Shown here: piece after piece, positions 49,132 to 59,802 of the stretch
Position numbering within the stretch: the first letter of the stretch is position 1
How the letters are laid out: the number at the start of each line of letters is the position of its first letter
NCBI RefSeq assembly: GCF_025562455.1
Contig: NZ_JAHPRO010000005.1
Location: 1-64,000, forward strand
Length of the DNA stretch: 64,000 nt
From: Acinetobacter sp. WU_MDCI_Axc73
Lineage (GTDB): Bacteria; Pseudomonadota; Gammaproteobacteria; Pseudomonadales; Moraxellaceae
Reading direction: 5' to 3'
The notes under the pieces: generated by a model
Database searches by the model: none
Seen by the model: the letters and a program-made list of their open reading frames with translations, nothing else
Told to the model about the DNA's origin: nothing
Made by a program: the position numbers and the translations under genes

Positions 49132-50529
49132 TTACCAACGCACTTCGAATTTTTTACGTAACCAAATTGCGAGGCTATTTAAACCAATCATCATTGCCAG
49201 TAATACAATAATGGCTGCTGCGGTACGCCCTTCAAAGAAGTTACGTAGTTCATTGCCTTGCCACAAGAAAATTTGAACAGGTAGGGCTGTTGATTGATCC
49301 AGTGGACTGGTAGGAATACTTGCGACGAAAGCACTCATACCAATTAAAAGTAACGGCGCAGTTTCACCTAAAGCTTGAGCTACACCAATAATTGCACCTG
49401 TTAAAATACCCGGCAATGCCAGTGGCAACACATGATGGAACACCACTTGCACCCGAGAAGCCCCTAAACCCAAAGCCGCCTGACGAATAGAGGGTGGAAC
49501 AGCTTTCAGGGCAGCACGAGTCGTAATAATAACGGTTGGAAGCGTCATCAAACTGAGCACCAAACCGCCGACTAATGGCGCAGAAAGTGGTAAATGCATC
49601 CAGTTAATGAAGATAGCTGCACCTAACAAACCAAATACAATCGAAGGGACAGCCGCAAGGTTGTTAATATTAACTTCAATGACATCGGTTAAAACGTTTT
49701 GCTTAGCAAATTCTTCCAGATATACCGCACTCGCAACACCAATCGGGATCGAAATAAAGATCACAATCAGCATCATAAACAGTGAGCCCATGAATGCCCC
49801 AGCTAAACCACTGGTTGCGGGTGAACTACGAGAGTCTGGGTTGGTAAAAATATTGGTATTGAATGAATGAGTAAGGATACCATTCTTATCTAATTGATCA
49901 GCCAATTGACGTACTTCTGGACTTAATTGTTGCTGATCATCTGGCAAACTACGGTCAATTTTACCTGTTAGCCACACATCAACATTTGCATCCGCTAAAA
50001 ACTTGATATTTTCGCGCTTACCGATCAGTGAAGGATCTTTAAATACCATATCACGTAAACGATAAGCTTCTGAACTTGTATAGAGGCTACTCAGATCATC
50101 ACGCTTCGTTGCCAACGCTGGATCTTTAGCAATCAAACCATTAATGATTAGTGCATCCCAATCCACCATCCCCATTTTTGTTTGCCATTCTATATAACGT
50201 TCTTGAAAATGTGCTGGTGTTTCTCCTGCGGCTTGTACAGGTTTAGGCCCCGCATCAATTACTGTCGGATCAAAATAAACAGGAACCGTCATACTGGTTT
50301 GCCAAAAAGCTGGCAAACCTTTTGCCAAGATACTGCCAAACAGTAACGCGACAAATAACAGGCCAATCACAACCGCAGAAAAACCAAATAATCGAAATGT
50401 CGTTTCTTTGCGATGGCGTTTTGCCAAAGACTTTTGAATCGTTTTTTTTCGTTTTTCGCGTAATTCAGCGGCAAGTCGTGGATCAAAACTATTTTGATCC
50501 AAAGGTGTAGAAGTATTTGATGTACTCAT
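49132..50529 (-). CDS. pstA: Phosphate ABC transporter permease PstA
   Basis: Inner-membrane channel subunit of 465 residues, long compared with about 296 in E. coli. After a first membrane helix (about 50-70) comes a soluble insert of roughly 170 residues before the second helix, as in the long PstA proteins with the DUF3333 region. The permease core has [33 protein letters not shown] and the EAA loop [22 protein letters not shown]. It overlaps pstC by 4 bp, indicating coupled translation. Confidence 0.94.
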   Translation of the reverse strand: MSTSNTSTPLDQNSFDPRLAAELREKRKKTIQKSLAKRHRKETTFRLFGFSAVVIGLLFVALLFGSILAKGLPAFWQTSMTVPVYFDPTVIDAGPKPVQAAGETPAHFQERYIEWQTKMGMVDWDALIINGLIAKDPALATKRDDLSSLYTSSEAYRLRDMVFKDPSLIGKRENIKFLADANVDVWLTGKIDRSLPDDQQQLSPEVRQLADQLDKNGILTHSFNTNIFTNPDSRSSPATSGLAGAFMGSLFMMLIVIFISIPIGVASAVYLEEFAKQNVLTDVIEVNINNLAAVPSIVFGLLGAAIFINWMHLPLSAPLVGGLVLSLMTLPTVIITTRAALKAVPPSIRQAALGLGASRVQVVFHHVLPLALPGILTGAIIGVAQALGETAPLLLIGMSAFVASIPTSPLDQSTALPVQIFLWQGNELRNFFEGRTAAAIIVLLAMMIGLNSLAIWLRKKFEVRW

Positions 50530-51905
50530 TCGTATTGCTCGCGATATTTACGCACAATATAAAGTGCAACAATGTTAAGACCTAAAGTGATTACAAATAG
50601 TGTCAAACCTAGAGCAAATGCAACCAATGCCTGAGGACTTGCGAAATCTGTATCACCTGTTAATTGGTTGACAATCGTGACTGTCACTGTAGATACAGCT
50701 TCTAATGGATTGACATGAAGTAAAGGGCTATTACCAGCTGCTAGTACCACAATCATGGTTTCACCAATAGCACGTGATGCGGCCAATAAAAATGCACCAA
50801 TAATGCCGGGTAACGCTGCTGGAATCACCACCTGACGAATCGTTTCTGATTTGGTTGCCCCTAGTCCAAGTGAACCATCACGTAATGCACGAGGGACTTG
50901 AGTAATAATGTCATCTGAAAGAGAGGATACGAATGGGATAATCATGATTCCCATAACGAAACCTGCTGTCAGCGCACTCGTGGCATTAATATTAATGCCA
51001 ACCATTTCACCTGCCATTTTGAAAAATGGACCAATAATCATTAGGGCAAATACACCATAAACGATGGTAGGAATACCTGCCAAAATTTCAATAGCGGGTT
51101 TAGCCCATGAACGTAGCATCGGTGAGGCATATTCAGCCAAATAGATCGCAATCATCAGACCAATCGGGACTGAAACCAATAAGGCAATACCACTCACCAT
51201 GAGGGTGCCCCAAAGTAATGGCAACAGACCGTAACTACCTTCTGCACTACCTGATGTACTAAAACCAGGATTCCACTCAGTACCAAAGAAGAAATCGATT
51301 GGACTTACGAATGAGAAAAATCTTAAGGCTTCACTAAACATTGACATCACAATGCCAAGCGTCGTCAGAATTGCGACACCTGAGCAGAGTGCAAGTGTGA
51401 TATTAATAATTTTTTCAACTTTATTTCGTGCCCTAAAATTCTCTGCAACACGTTTTTTTGCAACTAAAAGACCAACAATCGCGGCACAAAGCACTACCGC
51501 AAGTTTGGCATATGAACCAATGGTCTGTACTTTTGCAAGTTGTGCTGCAGCGGCAAGCTCATATGCTGCTGGTTGATCTGTCACCCCAAAACCAGAAGCA
51601 ATCGCTTTTACACGATTCATTAACACTTCTATACTGGCTTGATCCATTCCCGCCAAAGTTGCGGCTGGAACTTGATCCAAAACGACATGCTTTAAAATAT
51701 TCGGTTCGACCAAATTCCAAACAATCAAAATTAAAAAAGCAGGGATACCACACCATAACGCAACCAATGCACCATAATAGCCCGGTCGTGAATGTAATAA
51801 TGCAGAGTTATTTCCCTTACCTGCTAGGCTGCGACTTTTGCTCAACCCAATTTGATAAGCTATGGCGATGAGTGCCAATAGCACGCCAATCAATAGCAGA
51901 TTCAT
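50526..51905 (-). CDS. pstC: Phosphate ABC transporter permease PstC
   Basis: Second channel subunit, 459 residues, also longer than its E. coli counterpart (about 319). The extra N-terminus carries two or three membrane segments and a periplasmic loop (about 1-190). The core has PIGLMIAIYLAEYASPMLRSWAKPAIEILAGIPTIVYG and the EAA loop LRDGSLGLGATKSETIRQVVIPAALPG. It lies about 110 bp after pstS with a hairpin between, and overlaps pstA by ATGA-type coupling. Confidence 0.94.
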   Translation of the reverse strand: MNLLLIGVLLALIAIAYQIGLSKSRSLAGKGNNSALLHSRPGYYGALVALWCGIPAFLILIVWNLVEPNILKHVVLDQVPAATLAGMDQASIEVLMNRVKAIASGFGVTDQPAAYELAAAAQLAKVQTIGSYAKLAVVLCAAIVGLLVAKKRVAENFRARNKVEKIINITLALCSGVAILTTLGIVMSMFSEALRFFSFVSPIDFFFGTEWNPGFSTSGSAEGSYGLLPLLWGTLMVSGIALLVSVPIGLMIAIYLAEYASPMLRSWAKPAIEILAGIPTIVYGVFALMIIGPFFKMAGEMVGININATSALTAGFVMGIMIIPFVSSLSDDIITQVPRALRDGSLGLGATKSETIRQVVIPAALPGIIGAFLLAASRAIGETMIVVLAAGNSPLLHVNPLEAVSTVTVTIVNQLTGDTDFASPQALVAFALGLTLFVITLGLNIVALYIVRKYREQYE

Positions 51906-51972
51906 GTAATCTCCACCGTTTTCTCAATTTTCATTATTTGAAAAACCCAGTTAAACATCTTGCTAGACAAAA

Positions 51973-52003
51973 AGCTGATGAAGGCATCACACCGACATCA
52001 GCT
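51973..52003 (-). terminator. Hairpin between pstS and pstC
   Basis: An 8-bp stem (AGCTGATG/CATCAGCT) with a 15-nt loop and TTTTT on the minus strand. It probably attenuates transcription so that PstS is made in excess over the membrane subunits. Confidence 0.75.
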
Positions 52004-52018
52004 CTCATTTTCAATCTA

Positions 52019-53050
52019 TTACTTAACAGACTTACCAGCTTTAAAGTCGGCCAGTACTTTTGCACGCTCTGAATCAGACATTGAAATTAAACCTGCTTTT
52101 TCAAGTTTAGAACCTTTACCTGAAGTCTTTTTATTCAGGAAGAATTCTACATATTGCGGTAAGCCTTTAATTGATTTTACATGCTCGCCTTTTACATAGA
52201 AGAATAAAGGACGAGAAACTGGATAACTACCATTCAAAATCGTTTTTTCTGAAGGCGCTACATTATTGACTGTAGCTACACGAAGTTTGTCACGGTTTTG
52301 GTCATAGAAACCTAAACCAAATACACCGACAGCACTTGGAGAAGTTTTTAAACGTGCCAAAGTTTCAGTATAATCACCCGCAATTTCAATTACACGACCA
52401 TCCTTACGGAAAGCAGAACATGCTTTTTTCTGCTCTTCTTTGTCTAATTTTTTGAAATAATCATAAGCTTCACAGCCCGCCTCAACCATTTTTTCCTGGA
52501 ATACTTCACGTGTACCGTGATTAGATGCAGGAACAACTAAAGTAATCGGCTCGTTTGGAAGTGATTTGTCAATCTGATTCCAACGTGTATATGGGTTTGG
52601 TACAAGTTGACCATTTGATGGCAATTTCTCAGCAAGAGCTGCAAAAACAAATGCAGGTTTTAATTTATAAGCAGCTTTACTTGCATTTGAGGCGAATACG
52701 ATACCGTCATAACCAATTTTTATTTCTTGTACTTGATTTACACCAGCTTTTTTACAAGCAGCTAATTCTGTATCTTTAATTTTGCGCGATGCGTTTGCAA
52801 TATCAATCGTATTATCGCCAACGCCTTGACAGAATTGCTTTAAACCACCAGAAGTACCGCCAGAGCCAACTACTGGAGTTTTGAACTGTGGGAAAGTATT
52901 ACCAAACTCTTCTGCAACGATACTTGCATAAGGTAAAACTGTGGATGAACCAGCGATCTGAATCGTATCACGGGCTGCATTCGCAGTTGTCGCGATAGCG
53001 GCCCCAGAAACTGCAAGTGCAATGGCAAGTTGACGTGGATTTAAGCGCAT
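52019..53050 (-). CDS. pstS: Phosphate-binding protein PstS
   Basis: Periplasmic phosphate receptor of the Pst importer, 343 residues. The signal peptide ends at TANA near residue 25. Then come IQIAGSSTVLPYASIVAEEF and VVGSGGTSGGLKQFC, which carry phosphate-contacting residues, and NHGTREVFQEKM. It resembles the longer PstS branch found in Pseudomonas. It is the first gene of pstSCAB, preceded by a Pho box and followed by an attenuating hairpin, as expected for a phosphate-starvation operon. Confidence 0.95.
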   Translation of the reverse strand: MRLNPRQLAIALAVSGAAIATTANAARDTIQIAGSSTVLPYASIVAEEFGNTFPQFKTPVVGSGGTSGGLKQFCQGVGDNTIDIANASRKIKDTELAACKKAGVNQVQEIKIGYDGIVFASNASKAAYKLKPAFVFAALAEKLPSNGQLVPNPYTRWNQIDKSLPNEPITLVVPASNHGTREVFQEKMVEAGCEAYDYFKKLDKEEQKKACSAFRKDGRVIEIAGDYTETLARLKTSPSAVGVFGLGFYDQNRDKLRVATVNNVAPSEKTILNGSYPVSRPLFFYVKGEHVKSIKGLPQYVEFFLNKKTSGKGSKLEKAGLISMSDSERAKVLADFKAGKSVK

Positions 53051-53140
53051 GCTCTTCTCTCTTTATTTAGCTTAATGTAGGTACATCACTGATGTCAGTG
53101 AGTGTGTGTACTTTCGATACATGCATTTTGATTTTAAAAT

Positions 53141-53169
53141 ATGACAATTAGGTGACAACTTGATGACGC
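53141..53169 (-). promoter_or_regulatory. Pho box of pstSCAB
   Basis: On the minus strand three heptamers follow one another every 11 bp: GCGTCAT, TTGTCAC and TTGTCAT, separated by CAAG and CTAA. This matches the PhoB consensus CTGTCAT with its 11-bp repeat. A TAAAAT-like -10 lies a few bases further toward pstS. Confidence 0.85.
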
Positions 53170-53304
53170 TTTTGTGATAATTCGACCCTAAACTTTGATT
53201 TTTATAAAATTCTTTTAATTTCAATATGTAACTTCAATTTTCAATATCAGCTTTATATTTTTATTTATTCGTTAAAATGTATAATTTCATGATTCTGTCA
53301 TAAA

Positions 53305-53328
53305 AAAAGGCCACCGCAGTGACCTTTT
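53305..53328 (-). terminator. ddc terminator
   Basis: A 10-bp stem with one mismatch (AAAAGGCCAC/GTGACCTTTT), then a T run on the minus strand, just past the ddc stop. Confidence 0.8.
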
Positions 53329-53341
53329 GTAAAAATAAGAC

Positions 53342-54874
53342 TTAATCAATCGCTGGTGTATAGGTTCCTGCCGCAATTGCATCTTTAATGCGATCACTTT
53401 CAGCCAGCACCATCGCCAATAAGCTTTTCACATTATCCAATGTTGCAACAGGGCTTAATGTTGTCATTTTTAAAGACTGTACATCACCCACTTTAGTCAC
53501 ACCAATATTGGCATCACCACGCGCAAATAATTCATCTGCTACGTTTTGATTTAACGTATCGATCAACTCCACTGGATAATCTTTTGGTACAACTCGGAAC
53601 AATACTGATGCAAACTGTGGTTCAACTAAAAGCTCTAGACCTTCTGTTGCTTTAATATAATCGGCAACATCACGAGTTAAAGTCACACCATGATCAATCA
53701 TTGAACCATAAAGCTCTTCGCCCAAGGCTTCAACCGTCATCCAAAGCTTTAATGCATCAAAACGACGTGTCGTTTGCAATGATTTAGAGACAAGGTTTGG
53801 AACACCATGTTCTTCATCGTAAGCTGAATTCAAATATTCTGCTTCATAGTGCATAAAGCGATAATTCGATTCATCTTTCAGCAAAAAGGCACCACAGCTA
53901 ATGCTCTGGAAATAATGCTTATGGAAATCGAGTGTAATCGAATCAGATAGCTCAATTCCGTCTAGCATGGCACGATGTGCATTCGACAGAATCAGTGCTC
54001 CGCCCCAAGCTGCATCAATGTGCATCCATGCACCATATTTATTGGTGATTTCACGGATTTTCTTGAGTGGATCAATTGCACCTGCGTCAGTTGTACCCGC
54101 AGTTGCAACGACACAAGCAACAATTTTACCTTCAGCTTGTAAATGTGCCATTGTTTTTTCGAGCGCATTGACATCCATTTGCGCATTTTGATTGACAGGT
54201 ACCGTCACGACTGACTGAAAGCCCATGCCCATCATCGCCATGTTCTTTTGCACAGAAAAATGTGCATTTTCAGAACAAATGACTTTGACATTACGCATCG
54301 CTTCCGCAGGAACGCCATCACGTTGCACTGACCATGGCTGACCATTTTCATCTTTCCAGTTTTTGGAAATACACCAGTCACGTGCAAGCAATACACCCAT
54401 CAAATTTGACTGCGTACCACCAGAAGTAAATACACCAGCCTGACCTGCACCATAACCAACTTTTTGGCGTAACCAGTCAATCAATTGCACTTCCATCAAC
54501 GAACCCGCAGGACTTTGATCCCATGAATCCATCGACTGGTTGGTTGCATTGATCAGCACTTCTGCAATCTGGCTAGTCACCATCGTTGGGCAATGCAAAT
54601 GCGCAAGTGAATATGGATGGTGAACCTTCAAACTTTTATTGAGAAATAACTCAACCATACGCTTTAAAGATGGCTGTAAGCCCATTCCTTCTTTTGAAGG
54701 ATTAAAAGCAATTGCCGAACGCAATTCCTTAATGCTGCCACCTGTATACATCTTGTCGTTTTGCAACCATGCAGCGACGGCTTTTACCGCCTCATCCATT
54801 GCTGACTGATAGTCAGCAATAGAACCAGCATCATTGCAGAGTAAGGCTTTACGATGTTCTGCAAAATCAACCAT
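53342..54874 (-). CDS. ddc: L-2,4-diaminobutyrate decarboxylase
   Basis: PLP enzyme that decarboxylates L-2,4-diaminobutyrate to 1,3-diaminopropane. It belongs to the group II decarboxylases, 510 residues. [36 protein letters not shown] and [11 protein letters not shown] are present. [15 protein letters not shown] and the PLP lysine in [10 protein letters not shown] complete the site. It lies 5 bp after dat, so the two form the known Acinetobacter 1,3-diaminopropane operon. The diamine is reported to affect surface motility and virulence in A. baumannii. Confidence 0.95.
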   Translation of the reverse strand: MVDFAEHRKALLCNDAGSIADYQSAMDEAVKAVAAWLQNDKMYTGGSIKELRSAIAFNPSKEGMGLQPSLKRMVELFLNKSLKVHHPYSLAHLHCPTMVTSQIAEVLINATNQSMDSWDQSPAGSLMEVQLIDWLRQKVGYGAGQAGVFTSGGTQSNLMGVLLARDWCISKNWKDENGQPWSVQRDGVPAEAMRNVKVICSENAHFSVQKNMAMMGMGFQSVVTVPVNQNAQMDVNALEKTMAHLQAEGKIVACVVATAGTTDAGAIDPLKKIREITNKYGAWMHIDAAWGGALILSNAHRAMLDGIELSDSITLDFHKHYFQSISCGAFLLKDESNYRFMHYEAEYLNSAYDEEHGVPNLVSKSLQTTRRFDALKLWMTVEALGEELYGSMIDHGVTLTRDVADYIKATEGLELLVEPQFASVLFRVVPKDYPVELIDTLNQNVADELFARGDANIGVTKVGDVQSLKMTTLSPVATLDNVKSLLAMVLAESDRIKDAIAAGTYTPAID

Positions 54875-54879
54875 GTAGA

Positions 54880-56250
54880 TTAGCCTCGTACTGCTTTAAG
54901 TGCTTCACCAATTGCTTTTTTGAAACGTGCAATCACTTCAACACATTCATCTTGACTAATCACAAGTGGACAAAGTAAACGAATCACCGTACCGTTACGG
55001 CCACCTTTTTCAAGCAATAATTTATTGTTGAAACAAGCCGTTTGAATCGCAGCAGCCAACTGAGCATCAGCAGGACGTGAACCAATACGATCCGCTGGTT
55101 TACGCTCGTCCACAATCTCGATACCAATCATCAAACCACGACCACGAACGTTACCAATACACGGGAACTCTTGTGCAAGCTGTTTAAGTTCAGCTTTTAA
55201 GTAATCACCACGTTCTTGCGCATTTTGAGCCAGATTTTGCTCTTTAATGGTATTTAATACCACCAAACCTGTACCCATAGCCAATTGGTTACCGCGGAAA
55301 GTTCCTGTATGACCAGCAGGTTGCCATGCATCAAACTTACGTTTAATCCCCAATACAGCAAGCGGTAAACCACCACCAACTGCTTTTGACATCACTACAA
55401 CATCAGGTTCGATACCTGCGTGTTCAAATGCAAACATTTTACCTGAACGGCCAAAGCCTGCTTGAACTTCATCCAAAATAAGAACGATGTTATGACGCTC
55501 AGTCACTTCACGGATTTTTTGCAACCATTTCACTGGCGCAGTAACCACACCGCCTTCACCTTGAATCGCTTCAAGAATCACGGCAGCAGGCTTGGTGACA
55601 CCGCTTTCAACATCTTCAATTAAATTTTCAAAATAATAAGTTAATGCGTCAACACCCGCTTCGCCACCAAGACCCAATGGGCAACGGTATTCGTGCGGAT
55701 AAGGCATAAACTGTACGCCCGGCATTAAATTATTCACGGCATTTTTAGCACTAAGGTTACCTGTCATTGCAAGAGAACCATGCGTCATACCATGATAACC
55801 GCCAGAAAAACTAATGACTGAACTACGGCCAGTATAAGTTTTGGCAAGTTTAATCGCTGCCTCGGTCGCATCTGCACCAGATGGACCACAAAACTGCAAG
55901 CAATACTCTTCCTGACCGCCAGGCAAGTAAGATAATAATGCTTCAGTAAATGCATCTTTCAAAGGAGTTGTTAAATCTAAAGTATGTAAAGGCAAACCAC
56001 TTGCTAAAGTGTCTTGAATACTTTGAATCACCGCAGGATGATTGTGGCCTAAAGCCAATGTCCCCGCCCCCGCTAAACAGTCTAGGTATTCTTTACCTTC
56101 AACGTCTGTAACCCAGCAGCCTTGCGCTTTGGCAATGGCTAACGGTAATTTACGCGGATAACTACGAACATTCGATTCCATCTGACTTTGGCGAGTCAAG
56201 TAGTATTCGTTAGTTGAATGGGTGGCAGGATTTACGGAATTAACGCTCAT
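54880..56250 (-). CDS. dat: Diaminobutyrate-2-oxoglutarate transaminase
   Basis: Class III PLP aminotransferase, 456 residues, that forms L-2,4-diaminobutyrate from aspartate semialdehyde using glutamate. [52 protein letters not shown] and the PLP lysine in [17 protein letters not shown] are intact. Gene order dat-ddc with a 5-bp gap shows cotranscription. No siderophore genes are adjacent, so 1,3-diaminopropane rather than siderophore synthesis is the likely purpose. Confidence 0.95.
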   Translation of the reverse strand: MSVNSVNPATHSTNEYYLTRQSQMESNVRSYPRKLPLAIAKAQGCWVTDVEGKEYLDCLAGAGTLALGHNHPAVIQSIQDTLASGLPLHTLDLTTPLKDAFTEALLSYLPGGQEEYCLQFCGPSGADATEAAIKLAKTYTGRSSVISFSGGYHGMTHGSLAMTGNLSAKNAVNNLMPGVQFMPYPHEYRCPLGLGGEAGVDALTYYFENLIEDVESGVTKPAAVILEAIQGEGGVVTAPVKWLQKIREVTERHNIVLILDEVQAGFGRSGKMFAFEHAGIEPDVVVMSKAVGGGLPLAVLGIKRKFDAWQPAGHTGTFRGNQLAMGTGLVVLNTIKEQNLAQNAQERGDYLKAELKQLAQEFPCIGNVRGRGLMIGIEIVDERKPADRIGSRPADAQLAAAIQTACFNNKLLLEKGGRNGTVIRLLCPLVISQDECVEVIARFKKAIGEALKAVRG

Positions 56251-56726
56251 ATCGAATTACCATCTCTGATATGGGTTGAAAGAAATAAGTCTGGTGACTT
56301 GCGGTCCTTTGACTCGGTGCTTGTAGGATTCTAGTTAGGCAACATTTGCTTTCTTATCACTAGGAGGGCGATGATACCCTTTTTTGTATAAAAATAAAGA
56401 CCTTTGGGTCTATAATTTCATACAGATAGATCAAAAAAAATAAATGGCTAACTCCTTGAACAATTTATAATCATACTATGTGACAATCGAAAGAAAGTAT
56501 GCTTTTTTTAACTTGTATTTTGCTTTTGATAAATTTAACATTTATTTCACGATAAAAAATAATTAAATATATGATTTTTATAAACTTAATTGTCAATATA
56601 CAGATTCTAATTGCATCTAAACTATTACAAACTTTCCACAAAAGATTTTTAAGTTCTACATCACTGATCATTAAGATAGATTGAGAGAAAAACAATTTTT
56701 TATTTTTTAAATTCTAAGGAAATTTT
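56251..56726. other. Divergent gap between dat and the SIMPL gene
   Basis: About 475 bp, AT-rich toward its right end. A short hairpin-like AGACCTTTGGGTCT occurs near 56398. I see no small ORF with a ribosome site and no recognisable operator. Both flanking promoters must lie here. Confidence 0.45.
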
Positions 56727-57431
56727 ATGCGTCATTTACTTTTAAGCAGCGTATTACTTTCAGCTAGCATTAGTCCTGTTGCGTTTGCAGCAGAAAATGA
56801 GTCACTTAACTATAACGTGGTGAATATTCAGGCAGAAGCATCGCGTCAGGTGTCCAATGATGAAATGCACGCCACACTTTATATTGAAAAAAGTAATAAA
56901 CAACCTGCAGCATTAGCTACACAAATTAATCAATTGATGAATGAAGCGATGGCGGTCTCACGTAAATATCCTCAGGTCAAAGTAGAAACAGGAGCGCAAA
57001 GCACTTATCCAGTTTATGACAATGACAGCAGCAAATTTAAGGAATGGCGAGGACGCGCTGAAATTCGTTTGGAAAGTAAAGATTTTAAAGCGGCAAGTCA
57101 GTTGATTAGTGAATTACAACAAAACTTCCAAACTCAATCCATTAATTTTACAGTTTCAGATGAACAACGTAAAAAAGTTGAAAACGAATTAATGGTTGAA
57201 GCTTCCAAGAACTTCCAGCAACGCGCGCAAGTGATTACACAGGTTTGGAATAAAGGCAGTTATAATTTGGTTAATCTCAATTTAAATACTAATAATAATT
57301 TTCCGCAGCCCATTATGATGCGTGCCAGCATGGCAAAATTTGCGACGGCTGAAGCTGCTCCAGCTCAGGATATGGCTGCGGGTGAATCTAAAATTACAGT
57401 CAGTGCAAATGGTACAATTCAATTTAAATAA
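56727..57431 (+). CDS. SIMPL-domain (DUF541) periplasmic protein
   Basis: Exported protein of 234 residues with a signal peptide ending at VAFA near residue 21. The mature part fits the SIMPL/DUF541 family: VVNIQAEASRQVSNDEMHATLYIEKS at the start. A central VETGAQSTYPVYDNDSSKFKEWRGRAEIRLESKDF precedes a closing strand SKITVSANGTIQFK. AAGGAAA precedes the ATG. Family members are periplasmic and linked loosely to oxidative or envelope stress. It is monocistronic and ends at a strong terminator. Confidence 0.88.
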   Translation: MRHLLLSSVLLSASISPVAFAAENESLNYNVVNIQAEASRQVSNDEMHATLYIEKSNKQPAALATQINQLMNEAMAVSRKYPQVKVETGAQSTYPVYDNDSSKFKEWRGRAEIRLESKDFKAASQLISELQQNFQTQSINFTVSDEQRKKVENELMVEASKNFQQRAQVITQVWNKGSYNLVNLNLNTNNNFPQPIMMRASMAKFATAEAAPAQDMAAGESKITVSANGTIQFK

Positions 57432-57444
57432 TGGTCTAATTATA

Positions 57445-57475
57445 AAAAATAGAGCGCATTAAGCGCTCTATTTTT
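57445..57475. terminator. Bidirectional terminator SIMPL gene / desaturase
   Basis: A 13-bp perfect stem (AAAAATAGAGCGC/GCGCTCTATTTTT) with a 5-nt loop between convergent genes. Confidence 0.93.
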
Positions 57476-57492
57476 AATTTATGATTTAAATA

Positions 57493-58587
57493 CTATTTCT
57501 TAAACGGAAATGCATATTTCACAATACGTCCAAGTACTTGACCATACTGTTTTACCAAACTCGCATTGTTATAATTAATGCCATATTTTTTACAGACTGC
57601 TTCAACTTTGGGTGCCATTTTTCGATACCGACGTGCAGGGACATCTGGAAATAAATGGTGCTCAATTTGGTGACTCAAATGACCTGTCAAAATATGGAAA
57701 ACTTCTGAACCTGTCAGGTTGGAAGAACCGCGGATTTGACGCATATACCAATGTCCACGGCTTTCATTTTGTAAAACTGTTTTAGGGAAAACTTCGACAT
57801 CTTTGGTAAAGTGACCACAAAAAATAATACTAAAAGTCCAAATATTGCGAATGCCGTTCGCAACCAGATTACCTGTAAATACAGGTAAAGCCGCTGGTCC
57901 TGCAATCAATGGAAAAAATACATAGTCCTTAAACAACAATTTACCCATTTTTTTCTGGGCAGGTTTCCAATCTGCCATAAACTGTTTCCATGTTCTACGT
58001 TTATAGATCACTTTACCAATTTCCAGATTTTGAATGGCAACGCCCCATTGAAATAGTAAGCAAAAAGGGATGCTGTAGATGGGTTGCAACAAGAAACTTG
58101 GTTTCCAGCGTTGTTCAGGAAATAAACGTAACAGCCCATAGCCAATGTCATCATCCATACCTTTAATATTGGTATAGGTATGATGTTTAAAATTATGAGT
58201 TTGACGCCAGTTATCTGCGGTACCTACCGTGTCCCATTCATAAGTTTGTCCGTTAAATTTGGGATCATTCATCCAGTCATATTGTCCATGCATCACATTG
58301 TGACCCATTTCCATATTTTCCAGAATCTTGGAAACACCTAATAGCCCTGTACCCAAGACCCATGCTGGTGGAAACCAGCCTGCAAATAAACAGGCGCGCC
58401 CTAAAGCACTACTATAACGAATTGCACTGTATACACGGCGAATGTAGGCAGCATCTTTTTCACCAATGTCATCCAAGACTTCTTGCTTGATTTCATCTAA
58501 CTCTTGAGCAAATTGATCTAACTCAGCTTGGGTTAATTCTCTATTTTTTGGATTTTTAAAATATTCGACTTTGACAGGCATATTCAT
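57493..58587 (-). CDS. Membrane fatty acid/acyl-CoA desaturase
   Basis: Di-iron membrane desaturase of 364 residues. The three histidine boxes are present: HNVMHGQY, HNFKHHTY and HQIEHHLFP. The layout resembles Pseudomonas DesB, which introduces the delta-9 bond into saturated acyl-CoA. Hydrophobic segments lie near 68-90 and 190-250. It is 13 bp downstream of a ferredoxin reductase gene that would supply electrons. The FabR/DesT-like regulator is divergent from that pair. Regioselectivity cannot be read from sequence. Confidence 0.9.
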   Translation of the reverse strand: MNMPVKVEYFKNPKNRELTQAELDQFAQELDEIKQEVLDDIGEKDAAYIRRVYSAIRYSSALGRACLFAGWFPPAWVLGTGLLGVSKILENMEMGHNVMHGQYDWMNDPKFNGQTYEWDTVGTADNWRQTHNFKHHTYTNIKGMDDDIGYGLLRLFPEQRWKPSFLLQPIYSIPFCLLFQWGVAIQNLEIGKVIYKRRTWKQFMADWKPAQKKMGKLLFKDYVFFPLIAGPAALPVFTGNLVANGIRNIWTFSIIFCGHFTKDVEVFPKTVLQNESRGHWYMRQIRGSSNLTGSEVFHILTGHLSHQIEHHLFPDVPARRYRKMAPKVEAVCKKYGINYNNASLVKQYGQVLGRIVKYAFPFKK

Positions 58588-58600
58588 GGGAGTTCTCTCT

Positions 58601-59662
58601 TTAAAGGTCGATCACGAGATCAGACTTGGCTGAACTAACACAGATTTTAATGTGATTTTTCGGTTCGCTATTTTCACTGGCATTGAGCAAATCTTTAGTA
58701 GTGCCTTGCATCTTTTGGCAGACGCACTTGTGACAGACTCCCATACGACAACCGTAAGTGGGTTTGATATTAGCTTGTTCAAGTCCAGCCAAAATGGATT
58801 GTCCTTTAGGAATAGCAACTGTTTTATTGGAACGACTTAAAGTCACATTTATAAAGCCTGTGTCATTGTCAGAAATCTGAGTCAAACTAAATGCTTCACT
58901 CATAAAGTATTGAGCATGCCCAAATAGTTCTTCCGCAGTTTTTACAAAACCTGATGGTCCACAAGCATAGACGGTTGTATGTTCCAGATTTTCGATTTCA
59001 GCCAAATGCGTTACATTTAAACGATCATCGTATTGCACATCTTGAGTACTAAAAATTTTATACTTAAATTGCGGATATTGAGATGCAAGTTGTTCAAACT
59101 CTGAGTAAAAAGCGGCCTCTTCGCGATGTTTCACCCAATATAAAAGTCTAACGCTTACTTGACTCAATTGCTGCTGACGTTTTAATTGTTGAATCAGGCT
59201 GTACATTGGAGTGATACCACTTCCCGCAGCCAGCAAGACCACATGTTGGCGATCATCTAGTTGCATATCCCCAAATGGCTGGCCAAGTTCAACAATATCC
59301 CCCACTCGACTTTGCTCGTGTAACCAAGTACTGACTTTACCATCAGCAATTCTTTTTACCGTCAAAATCAGATTGCCATGCCGTTCCGTTAAGCTATAAC
59401 TGCGCTCATATAAACGACCATCTATTTTAACTTTCACTGGATGATGTTGGCCTGCCTTGCCCAACTTCACATGACGATTGGTTTGTAGGGTTAGACTGAT
59501 CGTATCTTTTGCAACTTGTTTTTTTTCTATAATTTTGACCAAAGCACGTGATGTTGACCAAATTGGATTAATTTTTTGTAGCCAAAAATCAGTTGCATGC
59601 GGATCGAACACAGATTTTGTCAATATGTGAAAGAGTGATGAACTCTTTTGAATTGCTTGCAT
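58601..59662 (-). CDS. Ferredoxin reductase with C-terminal 2Fe-2S domain
   Basis: Electron-transfer flavoprotein of 353 residues. The FAD site is RSYSLTER and the NAD(P) site LLAAGSGITPMYSLIQQL, ending in CGPSGF. A plant-type [2Fe-2S] domain follows with cysteines in YGCRMGVCHKCVC and ICVSSAKSDL. This is the DesC-like partner of the desaturase gene immediately downstream, and the two are almost certainly cotranscribed. The N-terminal 35 residues lack a clear domain. Confidence 0.92.
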   Translation of the reverse strand: MQAIQKSSSLFHILTKSVFDPHATDFWLQKINPIWSTSRALVKIIEKKQVAKDTISLTLQTNRHVKLGKAGQHHPVKVKIDGRLYERSYSLTERHGNLILTVKRIADGKVSTWLHEQSRVGDIVELGQPFGDMQLDDRQHVVLLAAGSGITPMYSLIQQLKRQQQLSQVSVRLLYWVKHREEAAFYSEFEQLASQYPQFKYKIFSTQDVQYDDRLNVTHLAEIENLEHTTVYACGPSGFVKTAEELFGHAQYFMSEAFSLTQISDNDTGFINVTLSRSNKTVAIPKGQSILAGLEQANIKPTYGCRMGVCHKCVCQKMQGTTKDLLNASENSEPKNHIKICVSSAKSDLVIDL

Positions 59663-59694
59663 AGTAATGCCACTCTAGGTTGCTTTCTAATTAT

Positions 59695-59731
59695 TATACA
59701 TATGTATATAAACTTGTATATATACTTGTAC
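59695..59731. promoter_or_regulatory. AT palindromes and direct repeat before the desaturase genes
   Basis: TATACATATGTATA (59695-59708) is a perfect palindrome. Next, ACTTGTA occurs twice, 12 bp apart (59712-59718 and 59724-59730). The site sits in the 140-bp divergent promoter region and is a candidate operator for the TetR-family regulator. It does not closely match the published FabR or DesT boxes as I remember them. Confidence 0.45.
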
Positions 59732-59802
59732 TTTTATTTACATTTCACAATGGTCTAGCTGTGTGGTTATAATGGCTCAATACTGACAATGTATTGAAAA
59801 AT

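Noticed and set aside
54880-56250. Siderophore biosynthesis locus
   Set aside because: dat and ddc stand alone here without NIS or NRPS synthetase, receptor or transporter genes.
56471-56695. 74-codon minus-strand frame in the dat/SIMPL gap
   Set aside because: It is Ile/Lys-rich as expected from AT-rich DNA and has no convincing ribosome site.
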